Assembly (NCBI RefSeq): GCF_014191605.1
Contig: NZ_JACHWU010000002.1
Coordinates: 434,001-498,000, forward strand
From: Prauserella isguenensis
GTDB lineage: Bacteria; Actinomycetota; Actinomycetes; Mycobacteriales; Pseudonocardiaceae
DNA length: 64,000 nt
Direction of reading: 5' to 3'
The position numbers were made by a program, and so were the translations under genes. Every line of letters begins with the position of its first letter. The stretch's first letter is position 1. Below the pieces are notes generated by a model, which worked only from the letters and a program-made list of their open reading frames with translations, was not told where the DNA came from and ran no database searches. Below, piece after piece: positions 8,307 to 23,780 of the stretch.

Positions 8307-9515
8307 TCACACGTCCCGATCCCGCGGCGCACCGGCGCCGAGCAGCGACAACGGGTGGTCGTAGAGTTGGGTGAGCAGTCCCGTGCACGCCGCCATCGCC
8401 TGCACGTTCCGCCCGAACCGCGTCACGGTGATCAGATCGGTGCCCGGCAGCGTCGTCGCGGAGGCGAACTCCTCCCGCACCGTCTCGAGATACGCGGGAG
8501 CCTCCGTGATCGCCTGCCCGCCGAGGACGACGAGTTCCGGGTTGACCAGGTCCCGGGTCATGGCGATCGCCCGGCCGAGCGCCCGCGCGCGTTCGGTGAG
8601 GATCTCCCGCGCCCGCGGATCGGTGTCCGAGGCGGCGACGAGGTCGCTCAGCTCCGAACCGGTGATGATGCCCGCGGTGCGGGCGCGTTCGACCACGGCC
8701 CGTTCCGCGACCGTCGCCTCGAGACAGCCCGTGCGCCCGCACTTGCACCGGACGTCGCTGCCGACGGGAAGGTGGGCGATACTGCCGGACTGGCCCGGAC
8801 CGCGATGCAGCACACCGTCGACCGCGATCGCCACACCCGCCATCTCCCGCGCGTAGAAGTACAGCGAGCTGGCGGCGCGACGGGACACGCCGAACAGCAG
8901 TTCCGCTGTCGCCATCGCGGGTACGTGCCCGTCCAGGTGCACCGGCAGCCCGGTCACCTGCTCGAGGACCGCGCGCGCGGGCACACCCCGCCAGCCCAAC
9001 GGGCCGTGGTCCAGCAGTCCGCGCTCGGCGTCCACCTGTCCACCGATGGCCAGTCCGGCGCCGATGATGCGCCGCTGCGGCCATTCGGCCAGGAAGGTGC
9101 TCACCTCGTCGCCGACGGCCCGCAGCACGTCGGTCGCCGAGCCCTGCGGGGTCGGGATGCGCTCGCTGCCCAGCAGCGTGCCCGACAGGTTGGTCAGGCC
9201 GTAGGTCGTGGTCACGATGCCGATGTGAACACCGCAGGCGGCGATCACGTCGTCGTCGAGCCGCACCGGCACGGTCGGCCTGCCGATACCGCCACCGGTC
9301 GCCATCTCGGGTGCTTCCCGCAGCAACGCCAGATCGGTCAGCGCGGTCACCTGCCGGCTGACTGTGGGCATGCTCAGCCCCGTCAGCCGCGCGATCTCCG
9401 CGCGTGACAACGGCCCGTCGGTACGCGCCGCGGCCAGCACCGCTGCCGCGTTCGACTCCCTCACCCCGCCCGCGCCGGGGATGTCCCGGACCGACTCCGG
9501 TAGTCGCCTGCCCAC
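8307..9515 (-). CDS. ROK-family transcriptional regulator
   Basis: A 402-residue repressor with an N-terminal winged helix (LSRAEIARLTGLSMPTVSRQVTAL, residues 36-60) and a ROK sugar-binding domain. The ROK zinc motif is visible as CKCGRTGCLE (about 245-255), and a second signature is GHVPAMATAEL. ROK repressors of this layout (NagC/XylR type) sense sugars or sugar phosphates. The GTG start at 9515 follows a GAGGG. It faces the TauE-like permease across a 418-bp AT-rich gap, which suggests control of that gene or of itself. Confidence 0.9.
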   Translation of the reverse strand: MGRRLPESVRDIPGAGGVRESNAAAVLAAARTDGPLSRAEIARLTGLSMPTVSRQVTALTDLALLREAPEMATGGGIGRPTVPVRLDDDVIAACGVHIGIVTTTYGLTNLSGTLLGSERIPTPQGSATDVLRAVGDEVSTFLAEWPQRRIIGAGLAIGGQVDAERGLLDHGPLGWRGVPARAVLEQVTGLPVHLDGHVPAMATAELLFGVSRRAASSLYFYAREMAGVAIAVDGVLHRGPGQSGSIAHLPVGSDVRCKCGRTGCLEATVAERAVVERARTAGIITGSELSDLVAASDTDPRAREILTERARALGRAIAMTRDLVNPELVVLGGQAITEAPAYLETVREEFASATTLPGTDLITVTRFGRNVQAMAACTGLLTQLYDHPLSLLGAGAPRDRDV

Positions 9516-9933
9516 TCGCGTGCCCTCACTTTCGTCTCGCTCGAAACCCTACGTGCCGTCCGCCCATCTCACCGGATTTCCCACACCCCGGAACCACCCG
9601 GGTATTTATTTCGCGATGTTCCGAAATTTCTTTTCACCAAGTTAGAAAAACCGTGTTCCCCACCACATTCCCGCGTGACGGGAAACGGTGGACCGGGCGG
9701 CGAATTCTGTGCCAGCATCGAATCCGACGACGGACGGGACTGTCCGGCACCGGGTACGCGGCGGAGACACCAGTGGCCGACACCACCGGCGAAGGAAGCC
9801 CGGGACCGTCGCACCCGCCAGCTGTTTTCCGAAGGTTCGAAAACCGGGGAAACGGCAACACAGAAGACGTTCGACGCCGACAATTCCGACACCCCTCGGA
9901 ATTGTCGGCCACTTTCGATACACCGAGGGCGGC
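9516..9933. promoter_or_regulatory. AT-rich divergent control region
   Basis: A 418-bp gap between the divergent ROK regulator and the permease. Positions 9600-9660 are far more AT-rich than the surroundings and contain GAAATTTC. An inverted repeat TTCCCG-5-CGGGAA lies at 9668-9684. These are reasonable operator candidates for the ROK protein, but no site consensus could be tested. Confidence 0.5.
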
Positions 9934-10938
9934 ATGCACACACTTCTCCTGTTCGGACTGGCCGGATTCCTCGCCCAGTTGGTCGACGGCTCGCTCGGCA
10001 TGGCGTTCGGCGTCACCGCGACGACCACGCTGCTGGTCGCGGGCACCACACCCGCCGTCGCCTCCGCGGCGGTGCATCTGGCCGAGGTCGGCACCACGCT
10101 CGCGTCCGGTCTGTCGCACTGGAAGATGCGCAACGTCGACTGGCGGGTGGTCGGCACGCTCGCCCTGCCGGGGGCCGTCGGCGCCGTGCTGGGTGCCTAC
10201 GTGCTCACGTCGCTGGCCACGTCGTCGGCCGAGCTGTGGATCACGACGATCCTGTTGCTGCTCGGCCTCTACGTGCTGATCCGGTTCGCGTTCCTGAAGC
10301 TGGGTTCGCTGATCACCGCGAAGCGGCCCGGCGCACGCTTCCTCGCCCCACTCGGCGTCGTCGCCGGTTTCGTCGACGCCAGCGGCGGAGGCGGCTGGGG
10401 TCCCGTCGCGACCACGACCCTGCTCTCGTCCGGCAGGCTCGAACCGCGCAAGGTCGTCGGGTCGGTCGACACGTCCGAGTTCATCGTGGCGATCGCCGCG
10501 AGCGTGGGCTTCCTGTTCGCGCTGTCGCACACCGACGGCATGAACTACACGGTCGTCGCCGGGCTGATGATCGGCGGCATGATCGCCGCACCCTTCGCCG
10601 CCTGGCTCGTGCGCAAACTGCCACCGCGGATCCTCGGCGCGGCGGCCGGCGGCCTCATCGTGTTCACCAACAGCCGCTCACTGCTCGCCTCGCTCGACGC
10701 CTCGACACCGGTGACCGTGGCGGTGCTGGCGGGCATCGGGATGCTGTGGGCTGCGGGCCTCACCGCCGCGATCCGCTCGATCCGCGCAGAACGCCGCATG
10801 AACGTCCGGATCGGCGAGACCGACCCGGACGGCGACGCCGCGTCCGGCGGGCCCGCCGCCGACGTCAGGGCCGACGGCCCGGTGGCGACCGACGCCACGG
10901 GGCCCGGCGGTCAGGCTCGGTCGGCCGACCACGCCTGA
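9934..10938 (+). CDS. TauE/SafE-family membrane permease (sulfite exporter type)
   Basis: A 334-residue polytopic membrane protein. Hydrophobic helices begin at MHTLLLFGLAGFLAQLVDGS and repeat about eight times to residue 290. Two GxxxGxxxA-rich halves with a DASGGGGWGP segment in the middle are typical of TauE/SafE/DUF81. The family exports sulfite, sulfonates or other organic anions; the substrate here is unknown. The start at 9934 places the first helix at the N-terminus; an open frame upstream is Arg-rich and not protein-like. The last 40 residues are a cytoplasmic Asp/Gly/Ala-rich tail. Confidence 0.88.
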   Translation: MHTLLLFGLAGFLAQLVDGSLGMAFGVTATTTLLVAGTTPAVASAAVHLAEVGTTLASGLSHWKMRNVDWRVVGTLALPGAVGAVLGAYVLTSLATSSAELWITTILLLLGLYVLIRFAFLKLGSLITAKRPGARFLAPLGVVAGFVDASGGGGWGPVATTTLLSSGRLEPRKVVGSVDTSEFIVAIAASVGFLFALSHTDGMNYTVVAGLMIGGMIAAPFAAWLVRKLPPRILGAAAGGLIVFTNSRSLLASLDASTPVTVAVLAGIGMLWAAGLTAAIRSIRAERRMNVRIGETDPDGDAASGGPAADVRADGPVATDATGPGGQARSADHA

Positions 10939-10949
10939 CCGGCGACCGT

Positions 10950-10994
10950 CACGCGGGCGTGTCCGGGGAATCGCTCCCCGGCCCCGCCCGCGTG
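10950..10994. terminator. Bidirectional terminator hairpin
   Basis: Nested inverted repeats between two convergent genes: outer CACGCGGGC/GCCCGCGTG and inner CCGGGGA/TCCCCGG. There is no T-tract, as is common in high-GC actinobacteria. Confidence 0.7.
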
Positions 10995-11016
10995 CGCACC
11001 CGACCGTGTCCGGCCG

Positions 11017-16542
<5,526 letters not shown>

Positions 16543-16889
16543 ACCTCACAACCTGCTGTCACGCCCGGGCGGTGGCACCGGGTTCTCGCGTTCGGGTGTT
16601 TCGCATTCGGACGTGCCGCGTCCGCGGCACGCTGCCGGACCGGACGTCCCGGTTCCCGGCACACGTCCGTCCGTGCTCCCCCAGCCTCCCCGGACGGGCT
16701 CCGACTCCGGAATGATCGCAGCCGCCACGTCCCACCGGGGCGGTTTGTAGAAATCCACCAAAAATCGACGCGGTGGGACGCGGCCGGGTCACCGGCCGTT
16801 CACCGGGGCAGCGCTTCGGGGCACCGGGGATTCGTCAGCACGGGACGGGTCGGGGCAGGCACGGACGGGCACGACTCCGGGGACGCGGT
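16543..16889. other. Intergenic region upstream of the carboxylase
   Basis: A 347-bp gap. It is GC-rich except for a short AT-rich island at 16741-16768 (TTTGTAGAAATCCACC then AAAAATCGA), a possible promoter or operator for the carboxylase gene. No coding region is seen. Confidence 0.45.
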
Positions 16890-17603
16890 TCAGGCGAGGA
16901 TGTCGTGCTTCGTGAGGTGGGCCACGAGCAACTCGCCGATGTGCTCGATGTGCGCGGTCATCGCGGTGCGGGCGGCCTGCGGGTCCCGGGCCCGCAACGC
17001 CGTCAGGATCTCGGCGTGGTCGTGGGCCGACGCCGACGGCCAGCCTTCGATCGTGCCGAAGAACCGCAACGGCACGTAGTTGACGGTCAGGTTCAGCAGC
17101 GACGCCATCCGCGCGGATCCGGACGCCTTGTTCACCGTCCGGTGGATCTCGTGGTTCAGACTGTCGACCAGGTCCGTCTCGCCCGTCCTCTCGGCCTCGG
17201 TCAGCTCGTCCTGGAGCGAGCCGAGGCGGTCGATCTCGGCCTCGGTGAGATGTTCGGCCGCGCGGGCCGCCAGCTCGCCCGCGATGTAGGCCTGCACCTG
17301 GAACAGGTCCCGCACGTCACGGCCGGTGAGGGCCACGACGCGATAACCGCGCCGCGGCTCCCACCGCACCGACCCTTCGCTGTGCAGGATCATGAGGGCT
17401 TCGCGGACCGGCGTCTGACTCACGCCGAGCTGCGCCGCGAGGTGTTCGGTGCGGACGAACTCCCCCGGAGGGAACTCGCCGACCATGATGCCCTCGCGCA
17501 CGTACGCGGCGACGCGCTCGCTCAGCTGTTGCTTGTCACCGAAGGGGCCGCGTCGCGCCGCTATCGCCCGGCCGCGGAGCGCGTCGGCTGCGTTCTCGGT
17601 CAC
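16890..17603 (-). CDS. GntR-family regulator, FadR/FCD subfamily
   Basis: A 237-residue regulator. The winged helix spans about 27-92 (LSERVAAYVREGIMVGEFPPGE, LAAQLGVSQTPVREALMIL), followed by an all-helical FCD ligand domain (residues 100-225). FCD members bind carboxylic acids and often regulate acid or acyl-CoA metabolism. It sits between the large carboxylase and the zinc-ribbon/lactonase genes, all on the minus strand, so it may control this acyl-CoA neighbourhood. A candidate operator is the perfect palindrome at 19364-19375; no binding evidence is available. Confidence 0.9.
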   Translation of the reverse strand: MTENAADALRGRAIAARRGPFGDKQQLSERVAAYVREGIMVGEFPPGEFVRTEHLAAQLGVSQTPVREALMILHSEGSVRWEPRRGYRVVALTGRDVRDLFQVQAYIAGELAARAAEHLTEAEIDRLGSLQDELTEAERTGETDLVDSLNHEIHRTVNKASGSARMASLLNLTVNYVPLRFFGTIEGWPSASAHDHAEILTALRARDPQAARTAMTAHIEHIGELLVAHLTKHDILA

Positions 17604-17628
17604 CGTTCGATTCTAGACTCCGCGTCGC

Positions 17629-18150
17629 TCAGCGCCCGCCCGCGCCGGAGGAGCCGCCGGAACTCGAGCCACCGGTGCCACCCGTCGGTGCGGCACCACC
17701 GTCGCCGGAGCCCGAGCCGGAGCCGAAGCCCGAGCCGGTGCGGGATCTCGCCGCCTCGGCAGCCGCCGCGGTCGCATCCCCGGACGCCGCAGCCCGCTGG
17801 GCCAGTTCCCGGTACGTCAGCGGCGCCCGTTCGAAACGACCCTCGTGGGCGGCCACCGCGTCGCGTCGGGTCGACAGCTCCGGGTACTTCTCGGCCAGCC
17901 GCTCCCGGTGCTCCAACGTCCGCCGCCACTGGGCCACGTACTCCCTGTCGCCGCGGCCGGTGGCCTCCCAGGACGTCGGCGCCTGGTCCGGACCCGCGGG
18001 CGGCCGCGCACCGCCCGCGAGGGAGACCGCAGGCGGCATGCGCGATGTGGATGCCCCGCACGCGGGACAATCCGGATCGGGGCTGCGCCAGCTCGGCTGG
18101 AGTTTCTCGAACCGTGCCCCGCAGGAGCAGCGGTAGTCGAACAACGGCAT
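17629..18150 (-). CDS. FmdB-type zinc-ribbon protein
   Basis: A 173-residue protein opening with the FmdB-family zinc ribbon: MPLFDYRCSCGARFEKL followed by CPACGAST gives two CxCG/CxxC knuckles that should bind one zinc. The middle is helical and charged (about residues 65-125), and the last 45 residues are Gly/Ser-rich. FmdB-like proteins are putative regulators of amidase or acid-metabolism operons; function here is not established. It is 25 bp upstream of the GntR gene and could share its transcript. Confidence 0.82.
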   Translation of the reverse strand: MPLFDYRCSCGARFEKLQPSWRSPDPDCPACGASTSRMPPAVSLAGGARPPAGPDQAPTSWEATGRGDREYVAQWRRTLEHRERLAEKYPELSTRRDAVAAHEGRFERAPLTYRELAQRAAASGDATAAAAEAARSRTGSGFGSGSGSGDGGAAPTGGTGGSSSGGSSGAGGR

Positions 18151-18186
18151 CTCGTCACGCCTCCTTCACAGGCTCCTCGGACCGGA

Positions 18187-19008
18187 TCACGTGTAGTAGT
18201 TGCCCGGCCCGGTCCTGAGCTCGGCCATCTGGTCGGCGGCGTGCCCGAACACGATCGTCGCGCCGGTCTTCTCCTCGATCCCGCGGATCTTCTCGACCGA
18301 CTCGAACCAGGCGACGGTGTCGTAGACGATGCCTGCCGCGATCGGCGGCGGTCCGTAACTCTCACGTAGATACAGCGAGTCCGATGTGAACAGCATCGTT
18401 CCGGAGTCGGCGAGATCGACCTGCAGCGACAGCGTGCCCCACGTGTGCCCCGGGGTGCGCACCAGCGTCACACCCGGGAGCAGTTCGGTGTCCTCGTTGA
18501 TCGTGTCGAGCTCGAGGCCGTCGTAGTCGGACTTGATGTGGGCGCCCTTGTTGTAGCCGTCGAAGCCGAAGGCGCCCTGTTTCTCGGCCTCGTCGACGAC
18601 GATCTTCGTGCCGGTGTCCTGCCACATCTTCGCGTTGGCCGCGTGGTCCATGTGCAGGTGCGACAGCAACAGGTAGTCGATGTCTCCGGGTTCGAGGTTC
18701 AACTGCCCGAGCCGGGCGTCGAGCCACATGTCGTCGGTGACCTCGTCGACGGGGAAGAACTGGTCCAGTCCGGTCGGCCCCCAACGCTGTTCCCAGTCCC
18801 GCGGGACGCCCGCGTCCCACAGGAGTTTCGTGCCGTCGGGGTGTTCGATGTAGACCACGTGAGTCGGCACCGGCACCCAGTCCCGCTGTTTGCCCGGATT
18901 GCTGCGCGTCGCCATCCGTTGCGGGTCGATGAGCAGCCACGTCAGGTCGGCGTGCATCGTGCCGGTCGGCAGGATGGTCACCTTGATCTTGTCGGCGTCC
19001 GTCGCCAT
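18187..19008 (-). CDS. Metallo-beta-lactamase-fold lactonase (N-acyl-homoserine lactonase type)
   Basis: A 273-residue hydrolase. The dinuclear-zinc motif is SHLHMDHAAN (HxHxDH, near residue 118), with further ligands at TPGHTWGTLS and the Asp in FTSDSLYL. The layout matches AttM/AhlD-type lactonases that open N-acyl-homoserine lactones, although many members act on other lactones. The ATG at 19008 is preceded by a strong GGAGGAAG; an upstream extension is rejected. It is the first gene of the run leading to FmdB and GntR. The family is confident; quorum quenching is only one possible role. Confidence 0.85.
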   Translation of the reverse strand: MATDADKIKVTILPTGTMHADLTWLLIDPQRMATRSNPGKQRDWVPVPTHVVYIEHPDGTKLLWDAGVPRDWEQRWGPTGLDQFFPVDEVTDDMWLDARLGQLNLEPGDIDYLLLSHLHMDHAANAKMWQDTGTKIVVDEAEKQGAFGFDGYNKGAHIKSDYDGLELDTINEDTELLPGVTLVRTPGHTWGTLSLQVDLADSGTMLFTSDSLYLRESYGPPPIAAGIVYDTVAWFESVEKIRGIEEKTGATIVFGHAADQMAELRTGPGNYYT

Positions 19009-19427
19009 CGCTTCCTCCACTGGTATGCGGCTTTCCCGCACCCGGACGACTCGGGGTCGCACGGGAGCAGACACGTCGTCGGGTCGTGCTCGGGTCAGGG
19101 AGTTCGGAACCCGTACGGCTCACGCCGCGGGTCGCGCGCACCGCGGGACGGCCCGCGGAGACGTCGGGGCCTCGCCACCACCTCACTTCCGTCGTCGCCG
19201 CTCGCACGGATGCGGCGGGTGCCGTACGAGCCGAAGCCCGTCCGTCCTCGGTACCCGGTCGACGGGCCGGAGGGAATCGGGAATCCACCATTTGCCCGCT
19301 CCGCCGTCGACCGGTTCCACCCTTCGAGTGACGTGCAACACAACCGCGGAGTGGTGTCGCGAGATTCTATAGAATGCACGAGCGAGGACGGCGGTGCCGG
19401 AACGACGGGAACAGCGAGGACGTGGAC
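19009..19427. promoter_or_regulatory. Divergent promoter region with a perfect palindrome
   Basis: A 419-bp gap between the lactonase gene and the dehydratase gene. The perfect 12-bp palindrome ATTCTATAGAAT at 19364-19375 is strikingly AT-rich for this genome and sits about 53 bp before the chosen start. It is an operator candidate for the nearby GntR regulator; it could also overlap a -10 element. Confidence 0.55.
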
Positions 19428-20279
19428 GTGGGATTGCAGGAACACCTCGACGGCTGGAACCCCGACCCCGCCCGCGACGAGGGGTTCGTCGCGGGCGAAC
19501 CGGTGACGGCGCTCTCGGCGGTCCTCGACCAGCCGGTCGTGGCACGCACCGGAGACCGGCTCCCCCCGCTCTGGCACTGGTTGCAGCTGCTCGAATGGCC
19601 TCCGAACGAGGCCCTCGGCCCGGACGGCCACCCCCGTCACGGCCGGTTCCTGCCACCCGTCCCCGACCGCAGGCGCATGTTCGCGGGCGGCCACGTCCGG
19701 TTCGACGGCGCGCTGGAGGTCGGCGCGCCGGTGCACCGCACGTCCGAGGTCACCACGTGCACGGTCAAACACGGCGGCAACGGCGAACTGGCGTTCGTGA
19801 CCGTCCGCAGCACGTGGAGCCAGCACGGCCACGACCGGATCGTCGAGGACATCGACTACGTCTACCGCTCCGGCGACGAGAGCCCGCGGACGTTCGCCGT
19901 TCCGACCGAAGCCCCCACCCCGGACGGACATCCGTGGCTGCTGTCCCCGGACACCTCCCCGGTGACGCTGTTCCGGTTCAGCGCGCTGACGGCCAACTCG
20001 CACCGCATCCACTACGACCTGCCCTACGCACGCGACGTCGAGGGCTATCCGGGACTCGTGGTGCACGGACCGCTGCTGGTGCTGCTCATGCTCGAGGCCG
20101 TGCGCCGCGACGCCCCGCGGCCGGTGGCCGAGGTGCGGTTCCGGCTGCGGCGGCCCGTGTTCAGTGGCATGCCGGTCCTCGTCCGCGGCGGCCCGGACGA
20201 CGACGGAGGCGCCGCCCTGGCCGTCGCGAGCGCCGCCGACGACCGCCACGCGACGGCCGACGTGCGATTCCACGACTGA
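19428..20279 (+). CDS. Hot-dog-fold acyl-thioester dehydratase (FAS1-like/mesaconyl-CoA hydratase type)
   Basis: A 283-residue double-hot-dog protein. The N-terminal half contains LPPLWHWLQLLEWPP and RRMFAGGHVRF; the second half has FRFSALTANSHRIHYDLPYA and GYPGLVVHGPLL, which carries the catalytic-type Asn/His of HTD2-like dehydratases. The family hydrates or dehydrates 3-hydroxyacyl thioesters such as mesaconyl-C4-CoA. GTG at 19428 is preferred: GAGGA lies seven bases before it, whereas the upstream ATG at 19374 overlaps the palindrome. An acyl-CoA dehydrogenase gene follows after 52 bp, probably in one operon. Confidence 0.82.
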   Translation: MGLQEHLDGWNPDPARDEGFVAGEPVTALSAVLDQPVVARTGDRLPPLWHWLQLLEWPPNEALGPDGHPRHGRFLPPVPDRRRMFAGGHVRFDGALEVGAPVHRTSEVTTCTVKHGGNGELAFVTVRSTWSQHGHDRIVEDIDYVYRSGDESPRTFAVPTEAPTPDGHPWLLSPDTSPVTLFRFSALTANSHRIHYDLPYARDVEGYPGLVVHGPLLVLLMLEAVRRDAPRPVAEVRFRLRRPVFSGMPVLVRGGPDDDGGAALAVASAADDRHATADVRFHD

Positions 20280-20331
20280 CCGGTGCCCGGACGGGCGCCC
20301 ACACCGAACGGATTCTTCGGACAGGGAGTGA

Positions 20332-21513
20332 ATGGTGACGACGGAAGCCGGCCTGGACGCCGACGAACAGGCCATCGTGGAGACCGTGCGTGAGTTCGTC
20401 GACAGGGACGTGCGTCCCGTGGTGCGCGATCTCGAACACGACAACGTCTATCCCGAGGCGCTCATCGAGCAGATGAAGCGGCTCGGGATCTTCGGCCTGG
20501 CGGTACCGGAGCCCTACGGCGAGGTACGGGTCTCGGCACCGTGCTACGCGCTGGTGACCGAGGAGCTCGCCCGCGGCTGGATGAGCCTCGCCGGCGCGAT
20601 GGGCGGGCACACGGTCGTCGCGAAACTGCTGTCCGACTACGGCACCGAGGAGCAGAAACAGAAGTACCTGCCCCGGATGGCGACCGGCGAACTCCGCGCG
20701 ACGATGGCGCTGACCGAACCCGGCGGCGGCTCGGACCTGCAGGCCATGCGGACCGTCGCCGCACCCGCGGGCGGGGACGGCGACACCTCCGCCGGCTACG
20801 TGCTCAACGGTACGAAGACGTGGATCAGCAACGCCCGCCGAGCCGGGCTGGTCGCCGTGCTGTGCAAGACCGATCCCGACGCCGATCCGCCGCACCGCGG
20901 CATCAGCGTGCTGCTCGTGGAGAAGGGGCCGGGGTTCACCGTCTCCCGCGACCTTCCGAAGCTCGGCTACAAGGGTGTCGAGAGCTGTGAGCTGTCGTTC
21001 GACGACTGCCGCGTGCCCGAGAGCGCCCTGCTCGGCGGTGTCGAAGGACAAGGATTCGCGCAGATGATGCGCGGTCTCGAGATCGGGCGGATCCAGGTGG
21101 CCGCGCGGGCCACGGGCGTCGCGCGCGCGGCGTTCGACGACGCGCTGCGTTACGCCCAGGAGCGCGAGTCGTTCGGCGTCCCGATCTGGAAGCACCAGTC
21201 GGTGGGCAATCACCTCGCCGAGATGGGCACGAAACTCACCGCCGCGCGGCAACTGTTGTTGCACGCCGCCCGCACCTACGACTCCGGGCAGCGCTCCGAC
21301 ATGGAGGCGGGCATGGCCAAGCTGTTCTGTTCCGAGACGGCGATGGAAGTCGCGCTGACCGCGGTGCGCGTGCACGGCGGTTACGGCTACTCCACCGAGT
21401 TCGACGTCGAACGCTACTTCCGTGACGCGCCGTTGATGATCGTCGGCGAGGGCACCAACGAGATCCAGAGGGACGTGGTGGCCCGCCAGCTGATCGCCCG
21501 CGGTGGGCTCTGA
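20332..21513 (+). CDS. Acyl-CoA dehydrogenase
   Basis: A 393-residue flavoenzyme with the standard three-domain acyl-CoA dehydrogenase layout. Landmarks are the FAD/substrate signature ALTEPGGGSDL (about 125), TWISNARRA, and the C-terminal YGYSTEFDVERYFRDA. The end is VGEGTNEIQRD, where the Glu is in the usual catalytic-base position. It oxidises an acyl-CoA to the 2-enoyl-CoA; the substrate is not predictable. It follows the dehydratase gene, fitting a short beta-oxidation-like or branched-acid operon. A hairpin at 21591-21637 ends the transcript. Confidence 0.93.
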   Translation: MVTTEAGLDADEQAIVETVREFVDRDVRPVVRDLEHDNVYPEALIEQMKRLGIFGLAVPEPYGEVRVSAPCYALVTEELARGWMSLAGAMGGHTVVAKLLSDYGTEEQKQKYLPRMATGELRATMALTEPGGGSDLQAMRTVAAPAGGDGDTSAGYVLNGTKTWISNARRAGLVAVLCKTDPDADPPHRGISVLLVEKGPGFTVSRDLPKLGYKGVESCELSFDDCRVPESALLGGVEGQGFAQMMRGLEIGRIQVAARATGVARAAFDDALRYAQERESFGVPIWKHQSVGNHLAEMGTKLTAARQLLLHAARTYDSGQRSDMEAGMAKLFCSETAMEVALTAVRVHGGYGYSTEFDVERYFRDAPLMIVGEGTNEIQRDVVARQLIARGGL

Positions 21514-21590
21514 CCGGCCGTCTCCCACCCCGCCGAGGACCCCCGCCGCGCGGTTGTCCCCGACGGCGCGGATTCCCCGGCAGCCGACCG

Positions 21591-21637
21591 CCGGTGGGGC
21601 CACGAGCGGACGGTCGCCGACCGCGCGGCCCCACCGG
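21591..21637. terminator. Bidirectional terminator hairpin
   Basis: Perfect 11-bp arms CCGGTGGGGCC and GGCCCCACCGG with a 25-base loop, lying between convergent genes. Confidence 0.7.
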
Positions 21638-21645
21638 GTCGGCCG

Positions 21646-22407
21646 TCAGCGCGGGGCCATGCGGATCGCGCCGTCGAGGCGGATCGTCTCGCCGTTGAGC
21701 ATCGGGTTCTCCACGATGTGCCGCGCCAGCGAGCCGTACTCGACCGGGTCGCCCAGCCGCGACGGGTGCGGCACCTGCTCCCCGAGGGATTTGACGGCGT
21801 CCTCGGGCAGGCCCGCGAACAACGGGGTCTGGAACAGGCCCGGTGCGATTGTGACCACACGGATCTTCAGGCTCGCCAGGTCGCGGGCGATCGGCAGCGT
21901 CATGCCGACGATGCCACCCTTCGACGCCGAGTAGGCGGCCTGCCCGATCTGGCCGTCGTAGGCAGCCACCGACGCGGTGTTGACGATGACGCCCCGCTCC
22001 TCGCCGACCTCCTCGGTCTGCGACATCCGCTCCGCGGCGAGCCGGATGACGTTGAACGTGCCGATGAGGTTGATGCCCACGACCTTGGTGAAGTCGGCGA
22101 GCGGGAAGGCGCCCTTCTTCGACACGGTCTTGACCGCGTTGCCGATCCCCGCGCAGTTGACCGTGATACGCAGCGGACCGAGCTTCGCCGCGGCGTCGAC
22201 AGCGGCCGTGACGTCGTCCTCACTGGTCACGTCCCCGGCGACGAACACGGCGTTCTCGCCCAACTGCTGGGCCACCGCGTCACCGTCCGACGACGGCAGG
22301 TCGAGGATCACGATCTTCGCGCCCTGCCCGTGCAGCTCCCGCACCGTGGCGAGACCGAGCCCCGACGCTCCCCCGGTCACCAGTGCGACCGACCCTGCGA
22401 TGTCCAT
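21646..22407 (-). CDS. Short-chain dehydrogenase, 3-hydroxyacyl-CoA dehydrogenase type
   Basis: A 253-residue classical SDR. The Rossmann motif is [13 protein letters not shown] at residues 10-22, with an NCAGIG segment and catalytic Ser-Tyr-Lys at [21 protein letters not shown]. The sequence is closest in style to the HSD17B10/type II 3-hydroxyacyl-CoA dehydrogenases, which make 3-ketoacyl-CoA with NAD. The ATG at 22407 follows GGAGGAGAA. It precedes no obvious partner on its strand, but the neighbouring acyl-CoA genes fit a shared pathway. Confidence 0.9.
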   Translation of the reverse strand: MDIAGSVALVTGGASGLGLATVRELHGQGAKIVILDLPSSDGDAVAQQLGENAVFVAGDVTSEDDVTAAVDAAAKLGPLRITVNCAGIGNAVKTVSKKGAFPLADFTKVVGINLIGTFNVIRLAAERMSQTEEVGEERGVIVNTASVAAYDGQIGQAAYSASKGGIVGMTLPIARDLASLKIRVVTIAPGLFQTPLFAGLPEDAVKSLGEQVPHPSRLGDPVEYGSLARHIVENPMLNGETIRLDGAIRMAPR

Positions 22408-22479
22408 GTGTTCTTCTCCTCCGATGTACGGCGTTGTACTGCGTTGCACGACGGTGTAGCGGAACGGCCCCGGGCGAAT

Positions 22480-23780
<1,301 letters not shown>

